The notes under the pieces were generated by a model. The model did not search any database. It saw only the letters and a list, made by a program, of their open reading frames with translations, and had not been told where the DNA came from. From the NCBI RefSeq assembly GCF_041379945.2, contig NZ_JBFTXJ020000004.1:124001-188000 (forward strand): 64,000 nucleotides of DNA, in the 5' to 3' direction. Made by a program: the position numbers and the translations under genes. Each line of letters opens with the position of its first letter. Position 1 is the stretch's first letter. This document shows positions 17,715 to 27,834 of this stretch, piece after piece. The stretch is from Aneurinibacillus sp. REN35 (GTDB lineage Bacteria > Bacillota > Bacilli > Aneurinibacillales > Aneurinibacillaceae).

Positions 17715-18590
17715 TTAGTACCTCGGCTTTCTATCTTTAATCTCCTGCAAAAACTCTAAATAATGTTGATAACGCCCCGGTGAAATATCATTTGTCTCGA
17801 CTGCTGTACGGACCGCGCAGCCCGGTTCATTACCATGCTGACAGCCACGAAATTTGCATTGACCAAGCAGAGCACGCATCTCCTTGAAATAAAGCCCAAG
17901 TTCATCCGTTTCAATCGATTGAAAATCAAGCGAACTAAAGCCCGGCGTATCCGCTACCCAACCGCCTTCCGGAAGATGGATCAACTCCACATGCCTGGTC
18001 GTATGCCGCCCACGTCCGAGCTTCTGGCTAATTGGCGCAGTTTCCAGATTCAGTTCACTAAATAAGGCATTGAGCAGCGATGACTTGCCTACACCTGATT
18101 GGCCGGCAAACACGGATAAGTGTCCGCTAAGGTGCGCCCGAATGTCCTCAATACCGCTTCTTCCTTTTGAACTTGTAATAATCACCGGATACCCGATGGC
18201 TTCACAGCGCGTTCGAATGCGCTCCACCTCTTCCTTATCAGAAAGCAGATCGGCCTTAGTCAAGCAAATGACCGCATCGACACCGGCCGCCTCCGTATGG
18301 ACGAGGAACTTGTCTAGCAGCTGCGGATTAAAAGCAGGCTCGGCAAGTGAAAAGACCAGAATGGCCTGATCAATATTGGCGATGGACGGACGAATGAGTT
18401 CACTCGTCCGTGGCAGCACCTCCATTACCGTTCCTTCTGATCCGTTCGTTTCATATATCACTTCATCTCCAACCAGCGGCGTAATCCCTCTTTTACGAAA
18501 TACGCCCCGAGCCCGGCACTGCCAGAGCACATCTGCGTCCTGTACATAATAGTAGCCGGCCAATGCTTTTACAATACGGCCCTGCGGCAT
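17715..18590 (-). CDS. rsgA: ribosome small subunit-dependent GTPase A
   Basis: RsgA is a circularly permuted GTPase that checks late 30S subunit assembly. Seen: an N-terminal OB fold (about residues 1-70), G4 LTKADL before G1 [14 protein letters not shown] as the permutation requires, G3 DTPGFSSLD, and a C-terminal zinc knuckle with [14 protein letters not shown]. The 291 residues are normal. It sits 15 bp after prkC and may be a phosphorylation target of PrkC, as shown for relatives. Confidence 0.97.
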   Translation of the reverse strand: MPQGRIVKALAGYYYVQDADVLWQCRARGVFRKRGITPLVGDEVIYETNGSEGTVMEVLPRTSELIRPSIANIDQAILVFSLAEPAFNPQLLDKFLVHTEAAGVDAVICLTKADLLSDKEEVERIRTRCEAIGYPVIITSSKGRSGIEDIRAHLSGHLSVFAGQSGVGKSSLLNALFSELNLETAPISQKLGRGRHTTRHVELIHLPEGGWVADTPGFSSLDFQSIETDELGLYFKEMRALLGQCKFRGCQHGNEPGCAVRTAVETNDISPGRYQHYLEFLQEIKDRKPRY

Positions 18591-18605
18591 GAGACCCCTC
18601 CAATT

Positions 18606-20600
18606 TTATTGAAAATCACTGTATTTAACCTGCTTTTCCTGATCCAGCTGCCCATCACGGTATACTTGAATCAACGCGTCTTTGGAAGGCGACAGAACAA
18701 CCGGAACTTTAAACTGCATACTTTGTGTAATGCTATAATTCTCTACTGTTTTGTTCTCCACAGCGGCATCTGTTACTTTAATCTCGATATGAGCCTTCTC
18801 GCCCGAGTTCAAATAGACCTCGACCGGCTCTATTACCCGTCGTGCTTCCTGAGGAAGTCCGGTACTGACTGTCACACGAATCCATGTACCTTTCTCAAGC
18901 TGGTTGCCCGGCTTGTATGACTGCTCAATGACCGTGCCTTCCGGTTCATAGCTCGACTTCTTCTCAGGCTGCAAGCGCAAGCCCAGACTTTCGATCTTCG
19001 CCTTCATCTCATCCTCTGTCAAACCTATGAGATTCGGCACTGTCACCTTCTCCTGCCCTTCACTTACAACAAGGGTTACCGTAGTATCTGCTGCGGTAAT
19101 TTCTTCGCCTGCTGGTGGTGTCTGCTGAAGGACCGTACCCGGCGGCTGGTCTTCACTTGTGACTTTATCAATCTTGTAGTCTTTATATTTTCCGTTTACT
19201 TGACTTTCTACATCATCAATATTTTGACCAACAAAATTCGGCATGGTCATTTTCGGTTTTCCCTGACTGACAATCAATTGGACTTCCGAATTCTCTTTTA
19301 CTTGCATATTCGGTGACGGGTCCTGCCTAATAACCCGACCGGCTGCTACCTTATCATTATGCTGCTCCTGAATCGCTGGCTTCAGCTTCAATGCTTCTAA
19401 CTGTTTACGCGCCTCTTCAAGCGGCATATTCTGTACGGACGGTACCGTCACATCAGGTACACGCAGAAAAGAGAAGCTGTAGAAGACAGTAGCACCAACC
19501 AACATGAGGAAGAATAATATCCCTGCGGACCAGCCTACCGCCTTCTTCCATGGCAGCGGCTTCCCGTCTTTCTCATCGGGGAGAGCCTCATCCTTCTTCC
19601 GGACTGCATGCTCCTGTGCTACGGCCGGCTCCTTTGTTTTGACAGGAGGTTCCTCTTCCTCATCCCAGGTGCGCTTACGCATCATCTCCGGTTTAATGGC
19701 CGGAATGACACGCGTAATTTCCGGGTCTTCCTCTTCATTCCCGTATCTCTCCGGCAGCAGATAGACCGCCTCATTCTTGCGCTCTGGCGCAAGACACGTC
19801 TGTAAATCTTCTAGCATCTCGCGCGCTGATTCATAGCGATACATTGGCTCTTTTGCCATTGCACGAATGATGACATTCTCTACACTCTGCGGGATGTCCG
19901 GCCGGATTTTTCGCGGAGCTACGTATGATTCCTGCAGATGCTTTAGCGCAACGCTAATCGGTGAATCTCCGGAAAACGGCAGCTCACCGGTTAGCATCTC
20001 ATACAGCACGACACCGAGCGAATACAAATCCGACTTGGCCCCTGCCGCAATGCCTTTGGCCTGTTCCGGTGAAAAATAATGTACAGAACCAAGCACAGAG
20101 CCGGTATGTGTAATCGTAACGGACGACACAGCCCGAGCGATACCAAAATCGGTCACCTTAATACGGCCGAATTTATTAATTAAGATATTGTGCGGCTTAA
20201 TATCACGGTGAATCAACTCATTTTGATGCGCATGATCAAGCGCATCACAGATTTGAATTGCAATATCAACCGCTTCTGCAACATCAAGCGGGGCATGCTC
20301 GTTAATATATTTCTTAAGCGTCATCCCTTCCACATATTCCATGACAATATAATATATATCGTCTTCCTGGCCAATATCGTAAATGTTGACCACATGCGGA
20401 TGGGATAAGCTTGCCGCCGCCTGTGCTTCTCTATGAAAGCGGGCTACGAAATCATCATCATTGCCGAATTGGGAGCGCAAAACTTTCAAAGCTACCGTAC
20501 GATTGAGCAGTGTATCTCTCGCACTGTAGACGATGGCCATACCGCCTTCCCCAATCGGTTGTTCGATATCATAGCGGCCGCCGATTCGTTTTCCTTTCAT
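18606..20600 (-). CDS. prkC: PASTA-domain serine/threonine kinase PrkC
   Basis: PrkC is a membrane Hanks-type kinase that senses muropeptides and controls germination, wall metabolism and translation factors. Seen: kinase domain (about residues 10-270) with glycine loop GEGGMA, Lys39 in VALK, catalytic HRDIKPHN at 131-138 and DFG at 151; a juxtamembrane linker; one membrane helix at about 354-376; three PASTA repeats (about 381-585); and a C-terminal extracellular domain to residue 664. Its cognate phosphatase lies directly upstream. Confidence 0.96.
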   Translation of the reverse strand: MKGKRIGGRYDIEQPIGEGGMAIVYSARDTLLNRTVALKVLRSQFGNDDDFVARFHREAQAAASLSHPHVVNIYDIGQEDDIYYIVMEYVEGMTLKKYINEHAPLDVAEAVDIAIQICDALDHAHQNELIHRDIKPHNILINKFGRIKVTDFGIARAVSSVTITHTGSVLGSVHYFSPEQAKGIAAGAKSDLYSLGVVLYEMLTGELPFSGDSPISVALKHLQESYVAPRKIRPDIPQSVENVIIRAMAKEPMYRYESAREMLEDLQTCLAPERKNEAVYLLPERYGNEEEDPEITRVIPAIKPEMMRKRTWDEEEEPPVKTKEPAVAQEHAVRKKDEALPDEKDGKPLPWKKAVGWSAGILFFLMLVGATVFYSFSFLRVPDVTVPSVQNMPLEEARKQLEALKLKPAIQEQHNDKVAAGRVIRQDPSPNMQVKENSEVQLIVSQGKPKMTMPNFVGQNIDDVESQVNGKYKDYKIDKVTSEDQPPGTVLQQTPPAGEEITAADTTVTLVVSEGQEKVTVPNLIGLTEDEMKAKIESLGLRLQPEKKSSYEPEGTVIEQSYKPGNQLEKGTWIRVTVSTGLPQEARRVIEPVEVYLNSGEKAHIEIKVTDAAVENKTVENYSITQSMQFKVPVVLSPSKDALIQVYRDGQLDQEKQVKYSDFQ

Positions 20601-20616
20601 ATACAGGCTCCCCCTT

Positions 20617-21360
20617 TCATTCTGCGACCTCTGAATGATTACGCAGCAGGACGACGGTAATATTATCTTCTCCGCCTGCTTTTAACGCTTGTTCAATCAG
20701 ATTGTCCGCCATTTCTTTTAGGGAACCGTTCGCAAGCACTGTCTCCATTGTTTCTCCACCAATCTTACCTGAGAGCCCATCAGAGCAAAGCATCAACATG
20801 TCACCGTTCTCCCAATGCAGGACACTAAAATCAGCCTTAACCTTCTTATCGGTACCAAGCGCTCGCGTTAGAATGTTGCGGCGCGGATGATTGGCCGCTT
20901 CATCCTTTGTAATCTGATGGCTGCGCAGCAGCTCATTTACCAGGGTATGGTCACTTGTAATTTGCTGCAGTATCCCTTCACTGTAGCGGTAAATTCGGCT
21001 ATCACCAATATGAGCCAGCACGCCAAGCTGGCTGTTCATCAATGCGATCACCACGGTCGTTCCCATGCCGCGGCATTCTTCATGCTCCTGCGCATACGTT
21101 AGAATCTGCTCGTTTGCCAATTGAATCGCTTCGTTGAGTCTCTGCTGCAGCTCATTTGGCGTACTATTCTCCGTCAATTCCTTCAGCGAGTCGCAAATAA
21201 TATCGACCGCCATCTGACTCGCGACGTCTCCCGCCTGATGTCCGCCCATACCATCGGCGACAACCGCGAGAATCCAGCCATTCTTATATCGCTGAATCCG
21301 TCCTGAATCCTCATTCGTCTGTCTTACGCAACCGATATGCGTCTGTATGGCTGACTCCAT
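20617..21360 (-). CDS. prpC: PP2C-family protein phosphatase PrpC
   Basis: This Mn2+/Mg2+-dependent PP2C phosphatase reverses PrkC phosphorylation. Seen: 247 residues with THIGCVRQTNEDS, the metal-binding VADGMGGHQAGDVAS, GTTVVIAL, HIGDSRIYR, LCSDGLSGKI and GGEDNITVVL near the end. The start MESAIQTH follows AGGGGTGA; the 59-residue upstream extension has no PP2C similarity and overlaps rlmN. The gene lies 7 bp after rlmN and 16 bp before prkC. Confidence 0.95.
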   Translation of the reverse strand: MESAIQTHIGCVRQTNEDSGRIQRYKNGWILAVVADGMGGHQAGDVASQMAVDIICDSLKELTENSTPNELQQRLNEAIQLANEQILTYAQEHEECRGMGTTVVIALMNSQLGVLAHIGDSRIYRYSEGILQQITSDHTLVNELLRSHQITKDEAANHPRRNILTRALGTDKKVKADFSVLHWENGDMLMLCSDGLSGKIGGETMETVLANGSLKEMADNLIEQALKAGGEDNITVVLLRNHSEVAE

Positions 21361-21367
21361 TCTCTTC

Positions 21368-22414
21368 TCACCCCTGCGTCTGTTTAGCATGCTGAGCCCG
21401 TAGTTGTCCACAGGCCGCAGCGATATCGCTGCCATGTTCACGCCGAATCGTGGCATTGATTCCTTTCTCTTGCAAAATACGTTGAAATGCAAAAATATCA
21501 TTGCGTGATGTACGTACATAATCGCGTTCCGGAACATAGTTCACCGGAATCAGATTCACATAGCACAGCATACCCGCAAGGAGCTCAGCCAGCTCTTCCG
21601 CATGCTCAGGCCGATCATTTACCGAGCCGAACAACCCGTATTCAAACGTTAGGCGGCGGCCTGTTGTCTTGATATAGTATTGACATGCTTCCATCAATTC
21701 CTCAAGCGGATAACGACGATTTACCGGCATGAGGCGACTGCGAATCGCTGTATTCGGCGCATGAAGAGAAATGGCCAGATTGATCTGCATCTTCTCATCG
21801 GCAAACCGGTAAATATTTGGGATAATACCGCTTGTCGATACGGTAATGTGCCGCTGACCAATGTTAAGCCCTTTATCTTCATTAATAATGCGCAGGAAGG
21901 AAAGAAGTGCATCGTAGTTTTCAAACGGCTCTCCAATTCCCATCACAACGACATGACTTGCCCGCTCGTTTTGTGCATCGAGCGCTTTCTGTGCGGCCAA
22001 TACCTGCATTACGATCTCACCAGCCTCCAGGTTGCGCTTAAGACCGCCTAGTGTAGAGGCACAGAATGTACAGCCAATACGGCAGCCAACCTGCGTGGTA
22101 ACACAAATACTGTTACCGTACTTATGGCGCATGATTACCGTTTCAATGGCATGACCATCATGCAGCGAGAACAAGAACTTAATGGTCCCATCCTGTGATT
22201 CTTGACGAGTGATCTCTTTTAGCGCATCCATACGGAAAGCTGCAGCGAGCTTCTCACGCAGCGGCTTGGACAAGTTACTCATATCTTGGAACGATTCAAC
22301 TCGCTTGACGTACAACCAATCAAACACCTGACCGGCGCGAAACGATTTCTCACCGTTCTCTTCCATCCACTGCTTCAATTCCGGCAGTGTGAGGGTATAA
22401 ATAAAAGACTTCAT
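21368..22414 (-). CDS. rlmN: dual-specificity rRNA/tRNA methyltransferase RlmN
   Basis: RlmN is a radical SAM enzyme that makes C2-methyladenosine at A2503 of 23S rRNA and A37 of some tRNAs. Seen: cluster motif [11 protein letters not shown] (CxxxCxxC), [13 protein letters not shown], the SAM region ISLHAPN, and a C-terminal ACGQLR whose cysteine is one of the two catalytic thiols. The start MKSFIYTL with GGTGA upstream gives 348 residues; an ATG five codons earlier is possible. It begins a new transcription unit with its own promoter. Confidence 0.95.
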   Translation of the reverse strand: MKSFIYTLTLPELKQWMEENGEKSFRAGQVFDWLYVKRVESFQDMSNLSKPLREKLAAAFRMDALKEITRQESQDGTIKFLFSLHDGHAIETVIMRHKYGNSICVTTQVGCRIGCTFCASTLGGLKRNLEAGEIVMQVLAAQKALDAQNERASHVVVMGIGEPFENYDALLSFLRIINEDKGLNIGQRHITVSTSGIIPNIYRFADEKMQINLAISLHAPNTAIRSRLMPVNRRYPLEELMEACQYYIKTTGRRLTFEYGLFGSVNDRPEHAEELAELLAGMLCYVNLIPVNYVPERDYVRTSRNDIFAFQRILQEKGINATIRREHGSDIAAACGQLRAQHAKQTQG

Positions 22415-22452
22415 ATATTCAATCACCATTTCTTCTCAAAAGTTCACATCAT

Positions 22453-22461
22453 ATTGTATCA
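22453..22461 (-). promoter_or_regulatory. extended -10 promoter of rlmN-prpC-prkC-rsgA-rpe
   Basis: TGATACAAT on the minus strand is a TGnTATAAT-type extended -10 box 38 bp before the rlmN start; no strong -35 box was seen. It sits just after the rsmB terminator, which supports separate control of the kinase-phosphatase unit. Confidence 0.5.
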
Positions 22462-22477
22462 CAAAACTTTTCTAAAA

Positions 22478-22506
22478 AGAAAAAAGGAAGCATAAAACAC
22501 GCTTCC
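22478..22506 (-). terminator. intrinsic terminator after rsmB
   Basis: GGAAGC pairs with GCTTCC around a 9-nt A/T-rich core (GTGTTTTAT) that can extend the stem, followed by TTTTTTC on the minus strand. It begins 2 bp after the rsmB stop and splits the long coaBC-to-rpe gene run into two units. Confidence 0.75.
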
Positions 22507-22508
22507 TG

Positions 22509-23900
22509 CTATTGTTTCATTTGTAGGCGGGAAATAAAAAAGCCGTCTGTACCAAAGTGGTGCGGGAGAATCTGCATATACCCTTCAGATAATGTTGGAT
22601 ACTTGTCCAAAAGCACATCGGGCATATCCGCAGCAAGCGATCCGTCAAGCTCCCACTTGGGATGAGCGGCAAGAAAACGTTGGACTACCTCCTGGTTCTC
22701 CTCCGGCTGTACCGTACATGTACTATAGACAATTTTGGTGTCAGAAGACGCAAGTCGTGCTGCTGAACATAAAATCTCATACTGAATCGCACTAATAGCG
22801 GCCGCATCCTCCTGCCACTTATGCCATTTAATATCTGGTTTACGGCGAATCACACCGAGACCGGTACAAGGCGCATCAACCAAAATTCGATCAAAAGTGG
22901 TGCCTAAGAGTACGTTGTCCACAGAGCGGGCGTCTCCTTGACGGCTTTCGATAATCGAAATACCAAGGCGGAATGCATTTTCTTCAATTAACTTAATCTT
23001 ATGCGCATGCACATCAAGCGCAATAATTTCACCTTTATTCTTCATCAGCTCGGCAATATGGGTCGTCTTGCCACCTGGTGCGGCACACATATCGAGCACC
23101 TTTGTGCCAGCTTGAGGAGCAAGCGCACGCGCTACAAGCATTGAGCTCTCATCCTGTACCGTGCAGGAGCCGCTTGTGTATGCAGGCAATTCCGCAATGC
23201 TTCCGATATCGCTTGCCACGACGCCTTCTGGAGCAAGCACAGACGGCTCAGCTTCCGCATCCGTCACCTGCTTTCTGATCTGCTCAATCAGCTCATCGCG
23301 AGTCGCGCGCAGCGCATTAGCACGCAGGCTCAATGCGGGGGCTGCATTATTCGCCGCACACATCGCCTCAGTCTCCGCTTCACCGTATAAGCGAATCCAC
23401 TCCTCAACCATCCATTCGGGATGAGAATGAGTAAGAGCGATACGCATAATCGGGGATAATCCTTCAGGAATAACAACCTTTTCCGGCTGTCGGATTCGAC
23501 TCCGCAGCACGCCGTTAACCATACCCGATATGCCCTTATGCCCCCATGCTTTTGCAATCTCCACCGCTTCATGCACAACCGCCCGATCAGGAATTCGATC
23601 TAGGTAGGAGAGCTGGTAAAAGCTAATCCGCAGCAAATTGCGCACCCATCCTTCGAGCTTGTGGAGCGGACGGGAAAGAAATTGTTCAAGCATCCAATCA
23701 AGCGTATTCAGCCGCCCGATCGTTCCATATACTAGCTCTGTCGCGAGAGCCGCGTCCCGCCGTGCAAGCTTTGCCTGCGCAAGCGAGGATTTGAGCTCTA
23801 AGTTGCTGTACGCCTGCTTGTCTTCGATCTCTGTTAAAGTCCGTACCGCAAGTTCACGGGCGGTTTTTGGCGTCGGCAACACTTGTGTTCGTTTACTCAT
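22509..23900 (-). CDS. rsmB: 16S rRNA (cytosine(967)-C5)-methyltransferase
   Basis: RsmB methylates C967 of 16S rRNA. Seen: an N-terminal NusB-like RNA-binding domain (about residues 12-140), then a Rossmann methyltransferase domain with [31 protein letters not shown] (catalytic PC motif) and [15 protein letters not shown] carrying the second catalytic cysteine. The length of 463 residues is normal. It overlaps the fmt stop by 8 nt, so the two are probably coupled. Confidence 0.97.
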   Translation of the reverse strand: MSKRTQVLPTPKTARELAVRTLTEIEDKQAYSNLELKSSLAQAKLARRDAALATELVYGTIGRLNTLDWMLEQFLSRPLHKLEGWVRNLLRISFYQLSYLDRIPDRAVVHEAVEIAKAWGHKGISGMVNGVLRSRIRQPEKVVIPEGLSPIMRIALTHSHPEWMVEEWIRLYGEAETEAMCAANNAAPALSLRANALRATRDELIEQIRKQVTDAEAEPSVLAPEGVVASDIGSIAELPAYTSGSCTVQDESSMLVARALAPQAGTKVLDMCAAPGGKTTHIAELMKNKGEIIALDVHAHKIKLIEENAFRLGISIIESRQGDARSVDNVLLGTTFDRILVDAPCTGLGVIRRKPDIKWHKWQEDAAAISAIQYEILCSAARLASSDTKIVYSTCTVQPEENQEVVQRFLAAHPKWELDGSLAADMPDVLLDKYPTLSEGYMQILPHHFGTDGFFISRLQMKQ

Positions 23901-24852
23901 GAGTCGACTCCTTCACAAAGCGCATGCCCGGAGCAAACGCGGAACTTCCGCGCACATAATCCGCCACTGCCATGGCTTTCTTGCCAGCGGGTTGAATGTG
24001 CGTAAGACGCAGCACACCTTGACCGGTCTGCACATCAATCCCCTCCGGTGCAACCGATAGAATTGTACCTGGCTCTTGATGATTCGTTGCATCTTCGGTC
24101 AGCACAGAAGCTTCCCATACTTTTACAGTCAGATTATCACCTTCGACTACCGTATAGGCAACCGGCCATGGATATAAGCCGCGTACATGGTTAAACAGCT
24201 CACGAGCTGATCTTGTCCAATCAAGACGCTCATCTTCCCGCTTAATATTCCATGCATACGTAACCTCAGCTTCATCCTGTGGTACGGGCTGAATTTTCCC
24301 ATCAAGCAGCTTCGGAATCGTCTCAAGCAAAAGCTTGGCTCCAGCACGACTCAACTTGTCATGCATCGTCCCTACATTATCCGTATCCTCAATCGGGACA
24401 CGGACCTGACTTAGCATATCGCCTGCATCTAATTTTTCAACCATATACATAATGGTAACTCCGGTCTCTTTCTGCCCATCAATAATTGATTTATGAATCG
24501 GTGCTCCGCCACGGTATTGTGGCAGCAGGGAAGCATGCACATTAATGCAGCCGTACGCTGGGTATTCAATCAATTCCTTAGGAAGAATCTGACCAAACGC
24601 TGCCGTAACGATAAGGTCCGGTTTGTAATCCAGAATGTCCTGCACACCGTCTACCTTTAGCTTCTCTGGCTGCAGTACAGGCAGACCAAGCAGCAGCGCG
24701 GCCTCCTTCACCGGAGGAGCAGCGAGCTGTTTCTTGCGTCCCTTCGGACGGTCCGGTTGGGTTACAACCGCTACCACATTGTATTTCTCTTCTACTAACT
24801 TCCGCAAACAAGGCACCGCGAAATCCGGGGTGCCCATAAATACGATTCGCAC
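23893..24852 (-). CDS. fmt: methionyl-tRNA formyltransferase
   Basis: Fmt adds a formyl group from 10-formyl-THF to initiator Met-tRNA. Seen: N-terminal [16 protein letters not shown], the folate-site motif [17 protein letters not shown] with the catalytic Asn/His region, and DAGDMLSQV. The C-terminal OB-like tRNA-binding domain covers about residues 205-319. It lies directly after def, the enzyme that later removes the formyl group, as in most bacteria. Confidence 0.98.
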   Translation of the reverse strand: MRIVFMGTPDFAVPCLRKLVEEKYNVVAVVTQPDRPKGRKKQLAAPPVKEAALLLGLPVLQPEKLKVDGVQDILDYKPDLIVTAAFGQILPKELIEYPAYGCINVHASLLPQYRGGAPIHKSIIDGQKETGVTIMYMVEKLDAGDMLSQVRVPIEDTDNVGTMHDKLSRAGAKLLLETIPKLLDGKIQPVPQDEAEVTYAWNIKREDERLDWTRSARELFNHVRGLYPWPVAYTVVEGDNLTVKVWEASVLTEDATNHQEPGTILSVAPEGIDVQTGQGVLRLTHIQPAGKKAMAVADYVRGSSAFAPGMRFVKESTHE

Positions 24853-24885
24853 AAGCGTCCACTCCTTCTGCGTCTTATGCTTCTA

Positions 24886-25344
24886 TTATTCTTTTCCGGA
24901 ATACGTCTTCTCTGCAAGGTCAATGAACAGGACGCCATTCAGATGATCAATCTCATGCTGAATCGCACGTGCTAGCAGTTCGTCACCTTCAACGATAATC
25001 TCGTTGCCATTGCGATCCTGCGCTTTGGCCTTCACCCAGTGGGAACGGCGCACATCGCCCAGCAACCCCGGGATACTTAAGCAGCCCTCAGGACCATACT
25101 GCTCACCTTTTTTCTCAATGATTTCCGGATTGATCATCTCAATGATCCCATCACCTACATCAATGACAACGACACGCTTCGTAATGCCTACTTGCGGGGC
25201 AGCCAATCCAACGCCTTCTGCATCATACATCGTCTCGGCCATATCGTCGAGCAGCTTGTGAAGATTCGGATTGAACTTCGTAACCTCTTTGCATCGCTCC
25301 CGCAAAACCGGGCTTGGATGTTTGACTATCATTCGAATACTCAT
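24886..25344 (-). CDS. def: peptide deformylase
   Basis: Def removes the N-formyl group from new polypeptides. Seen: all three metal and active-site motifs, GVGLAAPQVG (motif 1), EGCLSIPG with the metal cysteine (motif 2) and QHEIDHLNGVLF with two metal histidines (motif 3). The start MSIRMIVKHPSP after TAGGAGGA gives 152 residues; the upstream extension is not family-like. It follows priA with a 59-bp gap. Confidence 0.97.
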   Translation of the reverse strand: MSIRMIVKHPSPVLRERCKEVTKFNPNLHKLLDDMAETMYDAEGVGLAAPQVGITKRVVVIDVGDGIIEMINPEIIEKKGEQYGPEGCLSIPGLLGDVRRSHWVKAKAQDRNGNEIIVEGDELLARAIQHEIDHLNGVLFIDLAEKTYSGKE

Positions 25345-25403
25345 CTGCTTTTTCCTCCTACATAAACGAAGCGACCATACGACTTTCGCTTCTGCATCTC
25401 TCA

Positions 25404-27833
25404 TCACATCATCATTTGCGGGTCCACATCCACTGTCAGTGTGATTCCCGTCTTCTTTCGTTCTTCGTCAAACGCCTGTACCATGCGGTGAACAGCCGGT
25501 AAGACGCGTGGATCGTTTTTATATTTTATCATGCATTGGAATCGATATCTATCTTTAATCCGGGCAATCGGTGACGCTACAGGCCCCAATAAATACGCAC
25601 CTGGCGGGATGATTTCACGCAGTCTTCCTGCGAACCTCTCCGATGTCTTAACAAGCAGGGGAACATTCTCATGCGCAAACGTAAACAGCACGAGCCGATG
25701 ATATGGCGGATAGTTCTTCTCATAGCGCTGCTTGATCTCTTCGACGAAGAAGGCTTCGTAATCATGGCGGCTTGCGTATTGAATGCTGTAGTGTTCCGTA
25801 TTGTATGTCTGAAGGATTACTTCCCCCTTCTTCTCATGCCTTCCTGCCCGACCACCCACTTGTGTCACCAGTTGAAACGTTCGCTCCGCGGCACGAAAGT
25901 CCGGCAAATTCAGCATGCTATCTGCGGCCAGCACACCAACAAGCGTCACATTGGGAAAGTCTAACCCTTTGGCAATCATCTGCGTCCCGAGCAGCACATC
26001 GCCCTTACCTTCCCGAAAGGCTTCTAACAACTTCTCATGCGCGCCCTTCCGCCCGGTCGTATCCACATCCATCCGTATGACGCGAATCCCCGGAAAATAG
26101 CGGGCCAACTCTTCCTCCACTTTTTGAGTTCCCGTGCCAAAAAAGCGGATATGCTCACTGCCGCACTCAGGACATACCTTGGGTTCTCGTTCGGCATAGC
26201 CGCAGTAATGACACCGCAGCGTCCGATTGCTCCTATGATACGTCAGCGAAATATCGCAGTGCGGACACTGGGCCACATACCCACAGGAGCGGCACATAAT
26301 AAATGTGGAGAAGCCACGGCGATTCAAAAACATAACAATCTGTTCGTTGCGCTCAAGCCGCAAATTGATTGCGTCCATCAAGGGCTTGCTAAACATCGTA
26401 CGGTTTCCGTCTCTTAATTCTTCCCTCATATCCACGACCGTAACCTCGGGTAGCGGGCGATTTCCCACCCTGTCTTTCATCTCAAAAAATTGGATGCGCC
26501 CCTTCTGTGCCTCATGGTAGGATTCCATAGACGGGGTAGCACTTCCTAATATGACAATAGCTTGATGATGCAGACCACGATACTGGGCAATCGTCCGAGC
26601 ATGATAGCGGGGCGTCTCTTCCTGCTTATATGACCCTTCATGCTCCTCATCCATAATGATGAGTCCAAGATTCTGAAACGGAGCAAATACCGCAGACCGC
26701 GCACCAATCGCAATCTTCACTTCGCCGCGTCGAATTTTACGCCATTCATCATAGCGCTCTCCTTGTGAAAGGCGGCTGTGCATAACAGCCACCTGCGCAC
26801 CGAATCTTCCTTTAAACCGATTCACCATCTGTGGTGTGAGCGCAATTTCAGGTACAAGCAGAATCGCTTCCCGTCCTTTAGCAATGGTACGCTCCATAAT
26901 TTCAAGATATACCTCCGTCTTGCCGCTTCCGGTTACTCCGTGCAAAAGGCACGGGAAATATACAGCAGGTTCCATGCCTTTTGTAATGCCATCTATTACG
27001 ACCTGCTGCTGTGGAGTAAACGCATGCTTGGCCACAGGTGTAAATGTACGCCCCGCATACGGATCACGATACCCTTCGACCTCTTCTTTACTGAGCAGCT
27101 TCTTATCTACAAGGCTTTTTACCGCTTGATGCGAAATGCCCAGCAGTGACAACAGCTCAGGCTGCGAAATCGGCCCATGGAAATGAATAAAATGTGAAAG
27201 AATCTCTTTCTGACGCACAGCCGTTTTTGCAAGCGTGCTACAAGCGGCCTCTAGCTCTTCTACAGACACAGCGGGTGAGAGGACCGTCACCGTTTTTTTC
27301 GTAACACGATCACCAACAACCTGCTCAATACGAATCCGGTTCTCCTTGATTCCCTCATTGAGCCAAACTCCCGCATCCGGGAACTCTTTCATTATTTTAT
27401 TCCAGAGTACCGGCTGACGTTTCTTAATCGTTTGATAAAAAACTCTCTCCTCCAAAAGCACAGGAACAAACGCTTCGCCTTCCGGTGTCAGGGTAATCTG
27501 TTTGTCATAGCTTGAACGCAGGACAGCCGGAATCATTGATTGAAGAGCCGTATAATGCGTGCACATGTATCGCTCGCTCATGCGACCCGCAAGCCATACC
27601 ATCTCTTCGGTTAGCGGCGGCTCTACATCGAGCACATCAAGAATGTCTCGTGTCTTCTCTACCTCCGATACTTCCGAAAGTTCAACTACGAAGCCCTGCA
27701 GCTTGCGCGGACCAAATGGTACGGACACCCGACTGCCGACAGCGACAAACGGCGCAAGAGAAGAAGGAATTCTGTAATCAAACGGCCGGTCCGTATCAGC
27801 AACCGGCACATCGACGACAACGCGAGCATACAT
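25404..27833 (-). CDS. priA: primosomal replication restart helicase PriA
   Basis: PriA recognises abandoned forks and reloads the replisome. Seen: the 3'-DNA-binding N-terminal domain (about residues 1-110), Walker A HGVTGSGKTEVY, the DEEH box IIMDEEHEGS, LGSATPSMES, and two zinc-binding cysteine groups between CRSCGY and CPECGSE in the helicase lobe insertion, then QVGGRAGR. The 809 residues are normal. It follows coaBC with a 1-bp gap. Confidence 0.98.
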   Translation of the reverse strand: MYARVVVDVPVADTDRPFDYRIPSSLAPFVAVGSRVSVPFGPRKLQGFVVELSEVSEVEKTRDILDVLDVEPPLTEEMVWLAGRMSERYMCTHYTALQSMIPAVLRSSYDKQITLTPEGEAFVPVLLEERVFYQTIKKRQPVLWNKIMKEFPDAGVWLNEGIKENRIRIEQVVGDRVTKKTVTVLSPAVSVEELEAACSTLAKTAVRQKEILSHFIHFHGPISQPELLSLLGISHQAVKSLVDKKLLSKEEVEGYRDPYAGRTFTPVAKHAFTPQQQVVIDGITKGMEPAVYFPCLLHGVTGSGKTEVYLEIMERTIAKGREAILLVPEIALTPQMVNRFKGRFGAQVAVMHSRLSQGERYDEWRKIRRGEVKIAIGARSAVFAPFQNLGLIIMDEEHEGSYKQEETPRYHARTIAQYRGLHHQAIVILGSATPSMESYHEAQKGRIQFFEMKDRVGNRPLPEVTVVDMREELRDGNRTMFSKPLMDAINLRLERNEQIVMFLNRRGFSTFIMCRSCGYVAQCPHCDISLTYHRSNRTLRCHYCGYAEREPKVCPECGSEHIRFFGTGTQKVEEELARYFPGIRVIRMDVDTTGRKGAHEKLLEAFREGKGDVLLGTQMIAKGLDFPNVTLVGVLAADSMLNLPDFRAAERTFQLVTQVGGRAGRHEKKGEVILQTYNTEHYSIQYASRHDYEAFFVEEIKQRYEKNYPPYHRLVLFTFAHENVPLLVKTSERFAGRLREIIPPGAYLLGPVASPIARIKDRYRFQCMIKYKNDPRVLPAVHRMVQAFDEERKKTGITLTVDVDPQMMM

Positions 27834-27834
27834 C

